In this document: positions 24,320-35,678 of the stretch, one piece after another
How the letters are laid out: each line of letters starts with the position of its first letter
Position numbering within the stretch: the stretch's first letter is position 1
From: Kineococcus siccus
GTDB lineage: Bacteria > Actinomycetota > Actinomycetes > Actinomycetales > Kineococcaceae
Direction of reading: 5' to 3'
DNA length: 35,712 bases
NCBI RefSeq assembly: GCF_009906795.1
Contig: NZ_JAAALN010000015.1
Location: 1-35,712, forward strand
Notes under the pieces: generated by a model
Told to the model about the DNA's origin: nothing
The model's database searches: none
The model's input: the letters and a program-made list of their open reading frames with translations, nothing else
Translations under genes and position numbers: made by a program

Positions 24320-24967
24320 TCAGCCGGCCAGCGCGACCTCCACCGCCCGCCGCGCGTCGACCGCGGCGGTGGCGCCGGCGCCCGCCGTGAGGACGACCAG
24401 GGTCCCCTCGTACAGCAGGTGGACGTGGGCGCCCAGCCCCGCGTCGCCCGTCAGCACGTCGAAGAGCGCGCGCATCCACGCCTTCTCGGCCCGGACGACC
24501 GGGACCGCGGGGTGGTCGGTGCCCCCGAGCTCGGCGTAGGCGTTGACGAACGCGCACCCCCGCCGCTGCCCGCCCATCCAGGCCTCGAGCGCGTCGAACA
24601 CCAGCAGGACGCGCGTTCCGTCGGGACTCCCCGCCCGGTCCGGGCCGGCGGCCGGGGCGTCGGCGAGCCGGGCCAGCAGGAACTCCCGCCAGCGGTGCGC
24701 GCGCCGCAGCAGGTACAGCGCCACGAGGGCGTCCTTGGACCCGAACCGGTCGTACAGGGTCTTCTTCGTGGTGCCGGCCGTGTCGGCGATGAGGTCGACG
24801 CCGACGGCGCGCACCCCGCGCTCGTAGAACAGCTCGCTCGCGGCGTCCAGCAGCCGGGCCCCGGCGGCGGTCAGGGGCGGCAGCGGGCGCAGGACGGGGT
24901 GCAGGGCGGCGGGAGTCGCCTCGTCGAGGGTCGTGAGCGTCGTCAGGGTCGTCGGGGTCGCCGGCAC
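24320..24967 (-). CDS. TetR/AcrR-family regulator
   Basis: This 215-residue regulator has a TetR helix-turn-helix (LLDAASELFYERGVRAVGVDLIADTAG, then KKTLYDRFGSKDALVALYL). Its C-terminal domain includes GCAFVNAYAELGG, common in one TetR subgroup. A Thr/Leu run (TPTTLTTLTTL) coded by GTC/GAC-type repeats sits at the N-terminus. The GTG has a good GGAGG about 8 bases upstream. It is transcribed away from the EamA transporter with 41 bases between starts, so it probably represses that gene and itself. A minus-strand TATACT (24996-25001) is a convincing -10 box. Confidence 0.87.
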   Translation of the reverse strand: MPATPTTLTTLTTLDEATPAALHPVLRPLPPLTAAGARLLDAASELFYERGVRAVGVDLIADTAGTTKKTLYDRFGSKDALVALYLLRRAHRWREFLLARLADAPAAGPDRAGSPDGTRVLLVFDALEAWMGGQRRGCAFVNAYAELGGTDHPAVPVVRAEKAWMRALFDVLTGDAGLGAHVHLLYEGTLVVLTAGAGATAAVDARRAVEVALAG

Positions 24968-24984
24968 GGCGCACCTCCTCGGTC

Positions 24985-25020
24985 GGTGGACTGCGAGTAT
25001 ACCGACCGGTGTGGTTACGT
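24985..25020. promoter_or_regulatory. overlapping divergent promoters, TetR / EamA
   Basis: The minus strand shows TATACT (24996-25001) as the -10 of the TetR gene. The plus strand shows GAGTAT (24995-25000) 8 bases before the EamA GTG, possibly leaderless. An imperfect dyad centred on CCGG (25006-25009), with GTA and TAC at its ends, resembles sites of this TetR subgroup (ACCGACCGGT half). The operator call is tentative. Confidence 0.45.
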
Positions 25021-26016
25021 ACGCGGGTGACTCGCCTCGGCCGCCCGTCCCCGTCCGGTGCTCCCCTGCGGGCCGCCGCCCTCGTCGTCGTGTGGAGCTC
25101 CGGCTTCATCGGCGCGGACCTGGGCGCCGGCACGGCCGGGCCCGACACCCTGCTGGCCTGGCGCGGCCTCGCCACGGCCGCGGTCCTGCTCCCCTGGGCG
25201 CTGCGGGCGGTCGGACGTCTCGACGGGCGGGAGTGGCTGCGCCAGGCCGTGCTCGCCCTGCTGTGCCAGTGCCTGTACCTGGGCGGCGTGTTCTCGGCCG
25301 CGGCCGCGGGTGTCCCGGCCGGGACCTCCGCCCTCGTCGCGGCCCTGCAACCCGCGCTGGTGGTGGTGTCCGCCGCCCTGCTGAGCGCGCGTCGGCTGGG
25401 CCGCGCGCACCTCGCCGGCCTGGTCCTCGGCACGGCGGGGGTCGCGGTCACCGCCGCCGGTGACCTGCGGGCGGGCACCGCACCCGCGGGGCTCCTCCTG
25501 CCCCTGCTGGCCATGCTGTCGCTGACCGCCGGGACCCTGCTGCAGCAGCGCTGGGCCACGCCGGGGCGGGTCCCTCCCCCGCTGCTGCAGACGCTGGCGG
25601 TGCAGGCGGTGTTCGCGGCCGTGTCCTTCACGGCCGTCGCGGGCGGCGCGGGGCACCTCGCGCCGCCCGCCGCGCCGGCCTTCTGGGCGGCCGTGGCCTG
25701 GGCCACCGCGGCCGGGATCGGCAGCTACGGCGCCTACTACCTGGTGACCGCGCGGGACGGGGCCGCCCGGGCCAGCACGCTGCTGTACCTGACCCCCGCC
25801 GTCACCGCGCTGTGGGCGGCCGCCGTCCTGGGGCAGCCGCTCGGCGTCCCGGCGGTCCTGGGCCTGGCCGTCAGCGCGTGCGCCGTCGTCCTGCTCCGCG
25901 ACCCCCCGGGACGGGCCGCCGTCCCGCGGGAGCCGCGGCCCGCTCCCCGCACCCGCCGGCCTACTGCGGTCGCTCCCGGTCCGCGGCCGTCTCGCCGCCC
26001 GGCCCCGCGGCCGTGA
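25009..26016 (+). CDS. EamA-family (DMT) transporter
   Basis: This 335-residue membrane protein is a drug/metabolite transporter of the EamA type. It has about ten hydrophobic segments in two repeats; the first repeat starts VVVWSSGFIGADLGAG and the second LLPLLAMLSLTAGTLLQQRW, with the typical end STLLYLTPAVTALWAAAVLGQPL. The Pro/Arg-rich tail (last 35 residues or so) is unlike the family and is coded over the 3' end of the convergent permease gene (56-base overlap). The start could be GTG 25009 or GTG 25027. The divergent TetR probably controls it. The exported compound is unknown. Confidence 0.87.
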   Translation: MWLRTRVTRLGRPSPSGAPLRAAALVVVWSSGFIGADLGAGTAGPDTLLAWRGLATAAVLLPWALRAVGRLDGREWLRQAVLALLCQCLYLGGVFSAAAAGVPAGTSALVAALQPALVVVSAALLSARRLGRAHLAGLVLGTAGVAVTAAGDLRAGTAPAGLLLPLLAMLSLTAGTLLQQRWATPGRVPPPLLQTLAVQAVFAAVSFTAVAGGAGHLAPPAAPAFWAAVAWATAAGIGSYGAYYLVTARDGAARASTLLYLTPAVTALWAAAVLGQPLGVPAVLGLAVSACAVVLLRDPPGRAAVPREPRPAPRTRRPTAVAPGPRPSRRPAPRP

Positions 26017-27025
26017 GGTCCACCGCGGCCCGGGCCGCCACCGCCTCGGGGTCGTGCAGCTCACCGTTGCGCTTGAGGAACCACGAGGCCACGAGGGGCG
26101 CCGTGACCGCGGACACGAGCACGGCCGTGGCGACCTGCACGGTGGCGACCTCGACGAACGGCGCGAACCGCGGGTCGGCGGTGGCGACGATCGCCGGGGT
26201 GATGATGGAGTTCCCGGCCGTGGTGCCGGCGACGAACGCGAGCCCGCTGCGGGGGCCCCGGCGCAGGATGAACCGGTAGGCGAGGTAGGCGCACCCGCCG
26301 GTGAACGGCGTGACGAGGAGCCCGAGCACGATGCCCGTGGCGCCGCCCGTGAGGACCGCCGACAGGTCGATGCCCGTGCCGAGGCAGAACGCGAAGAACG
26401 GGATGACGATGCCCGGCACCGGGCGCATCACCTCGGTCCAGCGGTGGTCGACGTTCCCCGCGATGATGCCGAGGACGAGTGGCGCGATGGCCGCCGCGAA
26501 CGTCCCGAGGGGGATCTCGCCGAACCCCGCGCTGCCGATGAACAGCAGGGTGAAGAACGGGCCGTCGTTGATGGCCGAGGCGATGTACGCGCCCCGGTCG
26601 CGCCGGTCGCCGTACTTCCCGGTGAAGGCGATCCAGATGCCGCCGTTGCTGTTGTCGAACGTGGCGAGCATCGCGAGGATCGAGATGCCCAGCAGCCCGT
26701 CGATCCCGACGACCTGGCCGAGCAGGACGACGATGGTCCCGGGCACGATCGTCTTGCCCAGCAGGACGGCGCCCGCGGTCCCGGCGACGGGGCCGATGCG
26801 CCGCGGGGTGAGTTCCATGCCGGTGGCGAAGATGACGAGCGCCATCATCGGCAGCGCCCCGTCCTTCAGCAGCGCGGTCGTGAAGCTGCCGGCCTCCAGC
26901 GGGCCGGGGGCGACGGTCCCCACGACCGCTCCCAGGAGCAGGGGGACCACCATGAGGCCCCCGGGGATCCGCTCGAGCGTGCCGTAGATGGGCGACCGCA
27001 CGGCCGTCCGCTCCGGCGTGCTCAC
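25961..27025 (-). CDS. 2-keto-3-deoxygluconate permease family transporter
   Basis: This 354-residue membrane protein matches the KdgT (2-keto-3-deoxygluconate permease) family. Characteristic parts are YGTLERIPGGLMVVPLLLG at the N-terminus, TALLKDGALPMMALVIFATG, ATFDNSNGGIWIAFTGKYG, SAINDGPFFTLLF and FVAGTTAGNSIITPAIVA. About ten hydrophobic segments are present, with a hydrophilic tail of about 40 residues. The GTG overlaps the stop of the alpha-hydroxy-acid dehydrogenase gene by 4 bases. It may import a sugar acid or a 2-hydroxy or 2-keto acid. Its 3' end overlaps the EamA gene coming from the other side. Confidence 0.85.
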   Translation of the reverse strand: MSTPERTAVRSPIYGTLERIPGGLMVVPLLLGAVVGTVAPGPLEAGSFTTALLKDGALPMMALVIFATGMELTPRRIGPVAGTAGAVLLGKTIVPGTIVVLLGQVVGIDGLLGISILAMLATFDNSNGGIWIAFTGKYGDRRDRGAYIASAINDGPFFTLLFIGSAGFGEIPLGTFAAAIAPLVLGIIAGNVDHRWTEVMRPVPGIVIPFFAFCLGTGIDLSAVLTGGATGIVLGLLVTPFTGGCAYLAYRFILRRGPRSGLAFVAGTTAGNSIITPAIVATADPRFAPFVEVATVQVATAVLVSAVTAPLVASWFLKRNGELHDPEAVAARAAVDLTAAGPGGETAADRERPQ

Positions 27026-28362
27026 GCGCCGGCCTCCACGCGCGACGCCACCGCTGCGGTGAGGTCGAGCTCGGCGTCCTCGGGCTCGTCCCACTCCGCG
27101 GGGTAGCGCACGGCGCTGCGGTCCAGCTCCGCGAGCGACCGGCGCCCCAGCAGGATCAGGGTCTCCCGCACCTCCGTCGTGAGGAGTTCCGCGACCCGCA
27201 GCGCACCGCGCTCCCCGGCCGCGCTCAGCCCGTACACCCACGGCCGCCCGATCCCCACCGCGCTCGCGCCCATCGACAGGGCCTTCACGACGTCGCCGCC
27301 GTGGCGCACCCCGCTGTCGAAGATGACGTCCGCGCGGGACCCGACGGCCTCCGCGATGCGCGGCAGCACGCTGATGGTGCTCGGCTGGGAGTCCAGCTGG
27401 CGACCCCCGTGGTTGCTGACCCACACGGCGTCCGCCCCGACGCGCACGGCGTCCAGCGCGTCGGCCACCGACGTCACGCCCTTCACCACGAGGGGCCCGG
27501 ACCAGCGCGACCGCAGCCAGGCCACGTCCTCCCAGCTCGCCTTGAGGTTGGCGAGCTCGGTGTTCACGTACTCCTGGTGGCTCATCGCGCTGGAACCCTC
27601 GGCGATGCCCACGAGGTTCCGGAACCCGATGGGCGGCCCGTCCAGCAACCCCAGGAACCAGGACGGGTGCCGCACGACCCCGGCCGCGTTCGCCGCGGTC
27701 ACCTTGGGGGGGATCGACATCCCGTTGCGGTGGTCGCGCGAGCGCTTCCCGTTGACCGCGACGTCGATCGTCACGACCAGCGCCTCGCAGCCGACGGCCT
27801 CCGCCCGGTCCACCAGCTGGGTGATGACGTCCTTGGAGCGCCACATGTAGAGCTGGAACCACAGCGGCCCGCTCGCCTGCGCCGCGATCTCCTCGATCGA
27901 CCAGCTCGCCGCCGTGGAGATGGTGAACGGCAACCCCGCCCGGCCCGCCGCCCGCACCGCGCTGAGCTCGCCGTCACCGCCCGCGATCCGCAGCAACCCC
28001 GTCGGCGCCAGCACCATCGGTGACGCCAGCGGCCGCCCGAACAGCGTCGTGCCCAGGTCCTGCGTCGACACGTCGCGCAGCGAACGCGCCCGGAACGTCA
28101 CCGCGGCCAGGTCGCGCACGTTCGCGCGCAGCGTGTTCTCGGCGTCCGCGCCCCCGTCGACGTAGTCGAAGGCCATCTTCGGCAACCGCCGGCGCGCCAG
28201 CTCCCGGATGTCCTCGACCGACGGGGCCGACGCCAGCCGGTCGGTCGACAAACCCCCCGCCACGAGCATCCGCGCCATCTCGCCCAGGGCCTCGACCCGC
28301 CGCCGCGCGGTGGCGGCCGCGGCGGGCCGGGCGGAGGAGGAGGACGGATCAGGAAGGCTCAT
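27022..28362 (-). CDS. FMN-dependent alpha-hydroxy-acid dehydrogenase/oxidase
   Basis: This 446-residue flavoenzyme belongs to the lactate dehydrogenase (LldD)/glycolate oxidase/mandelate dehydrogenase family and oxidises an L-2-hydroxy acid to the 2-keto acid. After a Ser/Ala-rich N-terminus (about 60 residues) come RRRLPKMAFDYVDGGADAE, SPMVLAPTGL, GPLWFQLYMW, the FMN-binding lysine region PLVVKGV and the catalytic His318 and Arg321 in SNHGGRQLD. The ATG at 28362 is preferred: the frame stays open to 28452, but that stretch contains a TTGACA promoter box. It is co-transcribed with a KdgT-type permease, hinting that the substrate is imported. The exact hydroxy acid is not known. Confidence 0.88.
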   Translation of the reverse strand: MSLPDPSSSSARPAAAATARRRVEALGEMARMLVAGGLSTDRLASAPSVEDIRELARRRLPKMAFDYVDGGADAENTLRANVRDLAAVTFRARSLRDVSTQDLGTTLFGRPLASPMVLAPTGLLRIAGGDGELSAVRAAGRAGLPFTISTAASWSIEEIAAQASGPLWFQLYMWRSKDVITQLVDRAEAVGCEALVVTIDVAVNGKRSRDHRNGMSIPPKVTAANAAGVVRHPSWFLGLLDGPPIGFRNLVGIAEGSSAMSHQEYVNTELANLKASWEDVAWLRSRWSGPLVVKGVTSVADALDAVRVGADAVWVSNHGGRQLDSQPSTISVLPRIAEAVGSRADVIFDSGVRHGGDVVKALSMGASAVGIGRPWVYGLSAAGERGALRVAELLTTEVRETLILLGRRSLAELDRSAVRYPAEWDEPEDAELDLTAAVASRVEAGA

Positions 28363-28423
28363 GTCTGCGGGTTCCCCCTCGGCGGTGACCGGACCCGCGT
28401 CGGCGCAGGCCCGTGACGCCCAC

Positions 28424-28452
28424 ACCCTCCGCGCGGTCATCGGACGTGTCAA
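28424..28452 (-). promoter_or_regulatory. promoter of the hydroxy-acid dehydrogenase operon
   Basis: A perfect TTGACA (minus strand, 28447-28452) is followed after 17 bases by GAGGGT (28424-28429), a weak -10. The predicted start of transcription leaves a leader of about 55 bases before the ATG at 28362. The -35 match is strong for so GC-rich a genome; the -10 is the doubtful part. Confidence 0.5.
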
Positions 28453-28490
28453 GGCGAGGCGTTCCGCGACGCGGGCGGTCCCCGCCCTCT

Positions 28491-28507
28491 CCGGGCCGCG
28501 AGCCCGG
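28491..28507 (-). terminator. hairpin after pyrF
   Basis: CCGGGC (28491-28496) and GCCCGG (28502-28507) form a perfect 6-bp stem with a 5-base loop, beginning 2 bases past the pyrF stop. It probably marks the end of the pyr operon. No T-tract follows, which is common in high-GC actinobacteria. Confidence 0.45.
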
Positions 28508-28509
28508 GG

Positions 28510-29357
28510 TCAGCCGGCGAGGGCGGAGCGGACCTGCTCCGCGCTGCGGCGGGCCGCGTCGCGCAGCGCCCGGACGTCGGGCCCGGCCGCCAGGACCTCG
28601 CGGGAACTGGTCGCCAGGACCAGCCGGCGGGCGTCGCCGAACACCGTGCGGAGGTCCTCCGCGGTGGCCCCCTGGGCGCCGATCCCGGGCGCGAGCAGCG
28701 GCCCGTTCACGGCCGCCAGGTCGAGGCCGAGGGCCGCGGCGGCGGGGCCCGTGGTCGCGCCGACCACGAGGCCGACGTCGCCCAGCGGGTCGGCACCGGA
28801 GTTCTCGGCCGCGACGTCCTCGGTGAGCGCGCGCGCCACCGAGCGGCCGTCCGGGCCCACGGCGTGCTGCACGGCGGCGCCCTCGGGGTTCGACGTCAGG
28901 GCGAGGACGAACACCCCGCGGCCGTGGGCGGCGGCCACGTCCAGGAGCGGGCGCAGCGACCCGAACCCCAGGAACGGCGAGACCGTCACGGCGTCACCCG
29001 CCAGCGGGGACTGCCCGGCGTAGGCGTCGGCGTACGCGGCCATCGTCGAGCCGATGTCGCCGCGCTTGGCGTCGACGACGGTGAGCAGCCCCGCCGCCCG
29101 CGCGTCGGCCAGCACCCGCTCCAGGGCCGCGACCCCGCGCGAGCCGTGCCGCTCGAAGAACGCCGCCTGCGGCTTCACGGCCGCGACGTGCCCGGCCAGG
29201 GCCTCGACCACCGTGCGGCCGAACCGCTCCACGCCGGTCGCGTCGTCGGCCAGGCCCCACGCCGCGAGCAGCGCGGCGTGCGGGTCGATCCCGGCGCACA
29301 GCGGGCCGTGCTCGCTGCTCGCCGCGGCCAGCCGGGCGCCGAACCGCGGCGCACCGC

Positions 29358-29361
<4 letters not shown>
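28510..29361 (-). CDS. pyrF: orotidine 5'-phosphate decarboxylase
   Basis: This 283-residue protein decarboxylates OMP to UMP, the last step of UMP synthesis. It is the longer 'type 2' form found in mycobacteria and myxobacteria, shown by [16 protein letters not shown] at the N-terminus and the catalytic Asp-Lys-Asp set in [12 protein letters not shown] (Lys99). [13 protein letters not shown] and LAPGIGAQG belong to the phosphate-binding part. The GTG is chosen because it overlaps the carB stop by 4 bases. It is the last gene of the pyr operon. Confidence 0.95.
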
Positions 29362-32662
<3,301 letters not shown>

Positions 32663-32663
<1 letters not shown>

Positions 32664-33871
32664 CAGAAGCCTTCCTTGGTGTTGCCGACGGAACCACCGG
32701 TGACCGCTCGCCCAGGGGGCTGCACCCGGGCGGTCATGAGGTCCACGAAGCGGTCGAACAGGTAGGCCGCGTCGTGCGGGCCGGCCGCGGCCTCGGGGTG
32801 GTACTGCACGGAGAACGCCGGGACGTCGAGGCAGCGCAGCCCCTCCACGACGCCGTCGTTGAGGCCGACGTGGCTGACCTCCGCCCGGCCGTAGGGCGTG
32901 TCGCGGACCTCGCCCGCGACCGCGTCGACGGCGAAGCCGTGGTTGTGGCTCGTGACCTCGACCTTGCGGGTGGTCAGGTCCATGACGGGCTGGTTGATCC
33001 CGCGGTGGCCGTACTTCAGCTTGTAGGTGCCGTAGCCCAGCGCGCGGCCCAGCAGCTGGTTGCCGTAGCAGATGCCGAAGAACGGGACCCGGCGCTCCAG
33101 GACACCCTGCAGCACCCCGATCTCGTGGCCGGCGGCCGCGGGGTCGCCGGGGCCGTTGGAGAAGAACACCCCGTCGGGGACACCTCCGTCGGCCCCCGCG
33201 CTGAGGACCTCCTCGAGGGTCGCCGTGGCGGGCAGGACCGTGACCTCGACGCCCCGCTCGGCGAGGCGCTGCGGGGTCATCGACTTGATGCCCAGGTCGA
33301 GGGCCGCGACGGAGTACCTCCGCTCCCCCACGGCCGGGACCGTGTAGCGCCCGGTCGTCGTGACCTGGCCCGCGAGGTCGGCGCCCACCATCGCGAGGCC
33401 GTCGAGCACCCGGGCCAGCAGCTCCTCGGCGGAGCGCGCGGCGGCGGCGCCGGAGAACACCCCGGCCCGCATCGACCCGCGCTCGCGCAGGTGCCGCGTG
33501 AGGGCCCGGGTGTCCACGCCGGAGATGCCGACGACGCCCTGGGCCGCGAGCTCGTCGGCGAGGGTGCGGCGCGAGCGCCAGCTCGACGGCACCCGCGCGG
33601 GGTCGCGCACGACGTAGCCGGCGACCCAGATCCGCTGCGACTCCTGGTCCTCGTCGTTGTAGCCGGTGTTCCCCACGTGCGGCGCCGTCATGACCACGAC
33701 CTGCCGGTGGTAGCTCGGGTCGGTGAGCGTCTCCTGGTAGCCCGTCATGCCCGTGGAGAACACGGCCTCCCCGACGGTCTCGCCGACGGCGCCGTACGCG
33801 TCGCCCCGGAACGTCCGGCCGTCCTCCAGGACCAGCACCGCCGGCACCGGCAGCCCCTGTGCGCCGCTCAC
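32663..33871 (-). CDS. carA: carbamoyl-phosphate synthase small subunit
   Basis: This 402-residue glutamine amidotransferase subunit hydrolyses glutamine and channels ammonia to CarB. The N-terminal CarA domain shows [18 protein letters not shown] and [18 protein letters not shown]. The C-terminal class I amidotransferase domain holds the catalytic Cys268 ([15 protein letters not shown]) with His358 and Glu360 ([13 protein letters not shown]). GICYGNQ instead of GICLGHQ is a usual actinobacterial variant. The GTG overlaps the stop of the upstream membrane-protein gene by 4 bases. Confidence 0.97.
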
Positions 33872-34383
33872 TTCTCCTCCTCGGTCCGGCTCCTGCGCGC
33901 GGTGCGCACGAGCTCCTCCACCTGCCGCGCGAACCGGTCGCCGTCCGCGCTCCGGCGCGGCTTGACGCCCGTGTCGACGACCCGGTCACCCAGCTTCCAG
34001 CGCAGGACGACGATGCCGTCGCTGCGGCCCACCCACTTCCCGACCATCCCCGGCCCGTGGCCCACGCCGACGATGTCGGCCGCGGGCACCACGAAGGACC
34101 GCGCCCCCTGGCGCAGGAACCCGACGCCGCCGTCGACGAACCCGAGCCGCACCGCGCTGCGCGTCCCGAGGCCGTGGGCGGCGATCCGGTCGAGCGTGTT
34201 CTCGGCGTCGGTGGTGGAGATGTAGATCCCCTCCAGCGCACCGGTCATGGCCTTCCAGTCGCCCGCCCCGCCCGGTCGCGGCAGCGCGCGCTGCTCGTTG
34301 GCGCGGCCCCGGTAGCCGGAGAACATCATCCGCCACAGGACGAGCAGCGCCATGACGAGCAGGACGACGGCGATCCATCTCAC
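33868..34383 (-). CDS. membrane-anchored protein of the pyr operon, Rv1382-like
   Basis: This 171-residue protein has one N-terminal membrane helix ([19 protein letters not shown]) and a soluble domain of about 140 residues ([51 protein letters not shown]). Mycobacterium tuberculosis has a similar small membrane protein (Rv1382) in the same place between pyrC and carA, so the position is conserved. Its function is unknown; a PH-like beta fold is plausible from the alternating hydrophobic pattern. Its GTG overlaps the pyrC stop and its stop overlaps the carA start, each by 4 bases. Confidence 0.85.
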   Translation of the reverse strand: MRWIAVVLLVMALLVLWRMMFSGYRGRANEQRALPRPGGAGDWKAMTGALEGIYISTTDAENTLDRIAAHGLGTRSAVRLGFVDGGVGFLRQGARSFVVPAADIVGVGHGPGMVGKWVGRSDGIVVLRWKLGDRVVDTGVKPRRSADGDRFARQVEELVRTARRSRTEEEK

Positions 34384-35678
34384 GGGGTGCTCCTGACGAG
34401 GTGGGAGTCCAGCACGGTCGGGCGACCGCGCAGGACGGTGGCGACCACGCGACCCGGCAGGTCCGTGCCGCGGAACGGGGAGTTCCGGCCGCTGGTGGCC
34501 ATGAGCGCCGGGTCGACCGTCCAGCGGGCGGCGGCGTCGAGGAGCACGAGGTTCGCGGTGCTGCCGACGCTCAGGGGTTCGCCCTGGCCGGCGAGCCGGC
34601 CGATGCGGGCGGGGGCGGTGGACATCCGGTCGGCCACCTGCTCCCACGTGAGGAGCCCGGTGTCGACCATGGCGTGCTGCACGACCGACAGGGCCGTCTC
34701 CAGCCCCGTCATGCCCATGGCGGCCGCGGCCCACTCGCAGTCCTTGGCCTCCACCGGGTGCGGCGCGTGGTCGGTGGCGACGACGTCGATCGTGCCGTCG
34801 GCCAGCCCCTCGCGCAGCGCCTCGACGTCGGCCTGGGTCCGCAGGGGCGGGTTCACCTTGTAGACGGGGTCGTAGCTGCGAGCCAGCTCGTCGGTCAGCA
34901 GCAGGTGGTGCGGGGTGACCTCGGCCGTGACCTGGACCCCGCGCTGCTTGGCCCAGCGCAGGATCTCCACCGACCCCCGCGTCGAGACGTGGCAGACGTG
35001 CAGCCGCGAGCCGACGTGGTCGGCCAGCAGCACGTCGCGCGCGATGACGGCCTCCTCCGCGACGCTCGGCCACCCCCGCAGCCCGAGCACGGCGGAGACC
35101 GTGCCCTCGTTCATCTGCGCGTCCTCGGTCAGGCGGGGCTCCTGCGCGTGCTGGGCGACGACGCCGTCGAAGGCCTTGACGTACTCCAGGGCGCGGCGCA
35201 TGAGGACGGCGTCGGAGACGCAGTGGCCGTCGTCGGAGAACACCCGCACCCCGGCCGCGGAGTCCGCCATCGCCCCGAGCTCGGCGAGCTGGCGCCCGGC
35301 GAGCCCCACGGTGACGGCGCCGACGGGGCGCACCTCGGCCCACCCGGCCTCGTCGCCCAGGCGCTTGACCTGCTCGACGACGCCCGCGGTGTCCGCGACG
35401 GGGAAGGTGTTGGCCATCGCGAACACGGCCGTGTAGCCGCCGCGCGCCGCGGCCTGCGTGCCGGTCTCGACCGTCTCGGCGTCCTCGCGGCCGGGTTCGC
35501 GCAGGTGCGTGTGCAGGTCGACCAGGCCGGGCAGGGCCACGAGCCCCGTCGCGTCCAGGACGCTCGCGCCGTCGGCGGCCAGGCCCGGCCCCACCGCGGC
35601 GATGCGGCCGTCGGTGAGCAGCAGGTCGGTCGGCGCACCGCCCAGGACCCGGGCGCCGGTGACGAGGACGGAACTCAC
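34380..35678 (-). CDS. pyrC: dihydroorotase
   Basis: This 432-residue zinc enzyme of the amidohydrolase superfamily closes carbamoyl aspartate to dihydroorotate. Metal ligands are visible: His56 and His58 in DLHTHLREPG, a His in RLHVCHVST, one in VTPHHLLLTDE and the catalytic Asp in VATDHAPHP. Length fits class I dihydroorotases. The GTG has GGAGG about 7 bases upstream. It is the first complete gene of the pyr operon in this window, with pyrB expected just outside. Confidence 0.96.
   Translation of the reverse strand: MSSVLVTGARVLGGAPTDLLLTDGRIAAVGPGLAADGASVLDATGLVALPGLVDLHTHLREPGREDAETVETGTQAAARGGYTAVFAMANTFPVADTAGVVEQVKRLGDEAGWAEVRPVGAVTVGLAGRQLAELGAMADSAAGVRVFSDDGHCVSDAVLMRRALEYVKAFDGVVAQHAQEPRLTEDAQMNEGTVSAVLGLRGWPSVAEEAVIARDVLLADHVGSRLHVCHVSTRGSVEILRWAKQRGVQVTAEVTPHHLLLTDELARSYDPVYKVNPPLRTQADVEALREGLADGTIDVVATDHAPHPVEAKDCEWAAAAMGMTGLETALSVVQHAMVDTGLLTWEQVADRMSTAPARIGRLAGQGEPLSVGSTANLVLLDAAARWTVDPALMATSGRNSPFRGTDLPGRVVATVLRGRPTVLDSHLVRSTP

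Noticed and set aside
28363-28452. Longer N-terminus for the alpha-hydroxy-acid dehydrogenase
   Set aside because: The upstream frame is open but runs through a perfect TTGACA box and adds residues unlike the family; the ATG at 28362 fits better.
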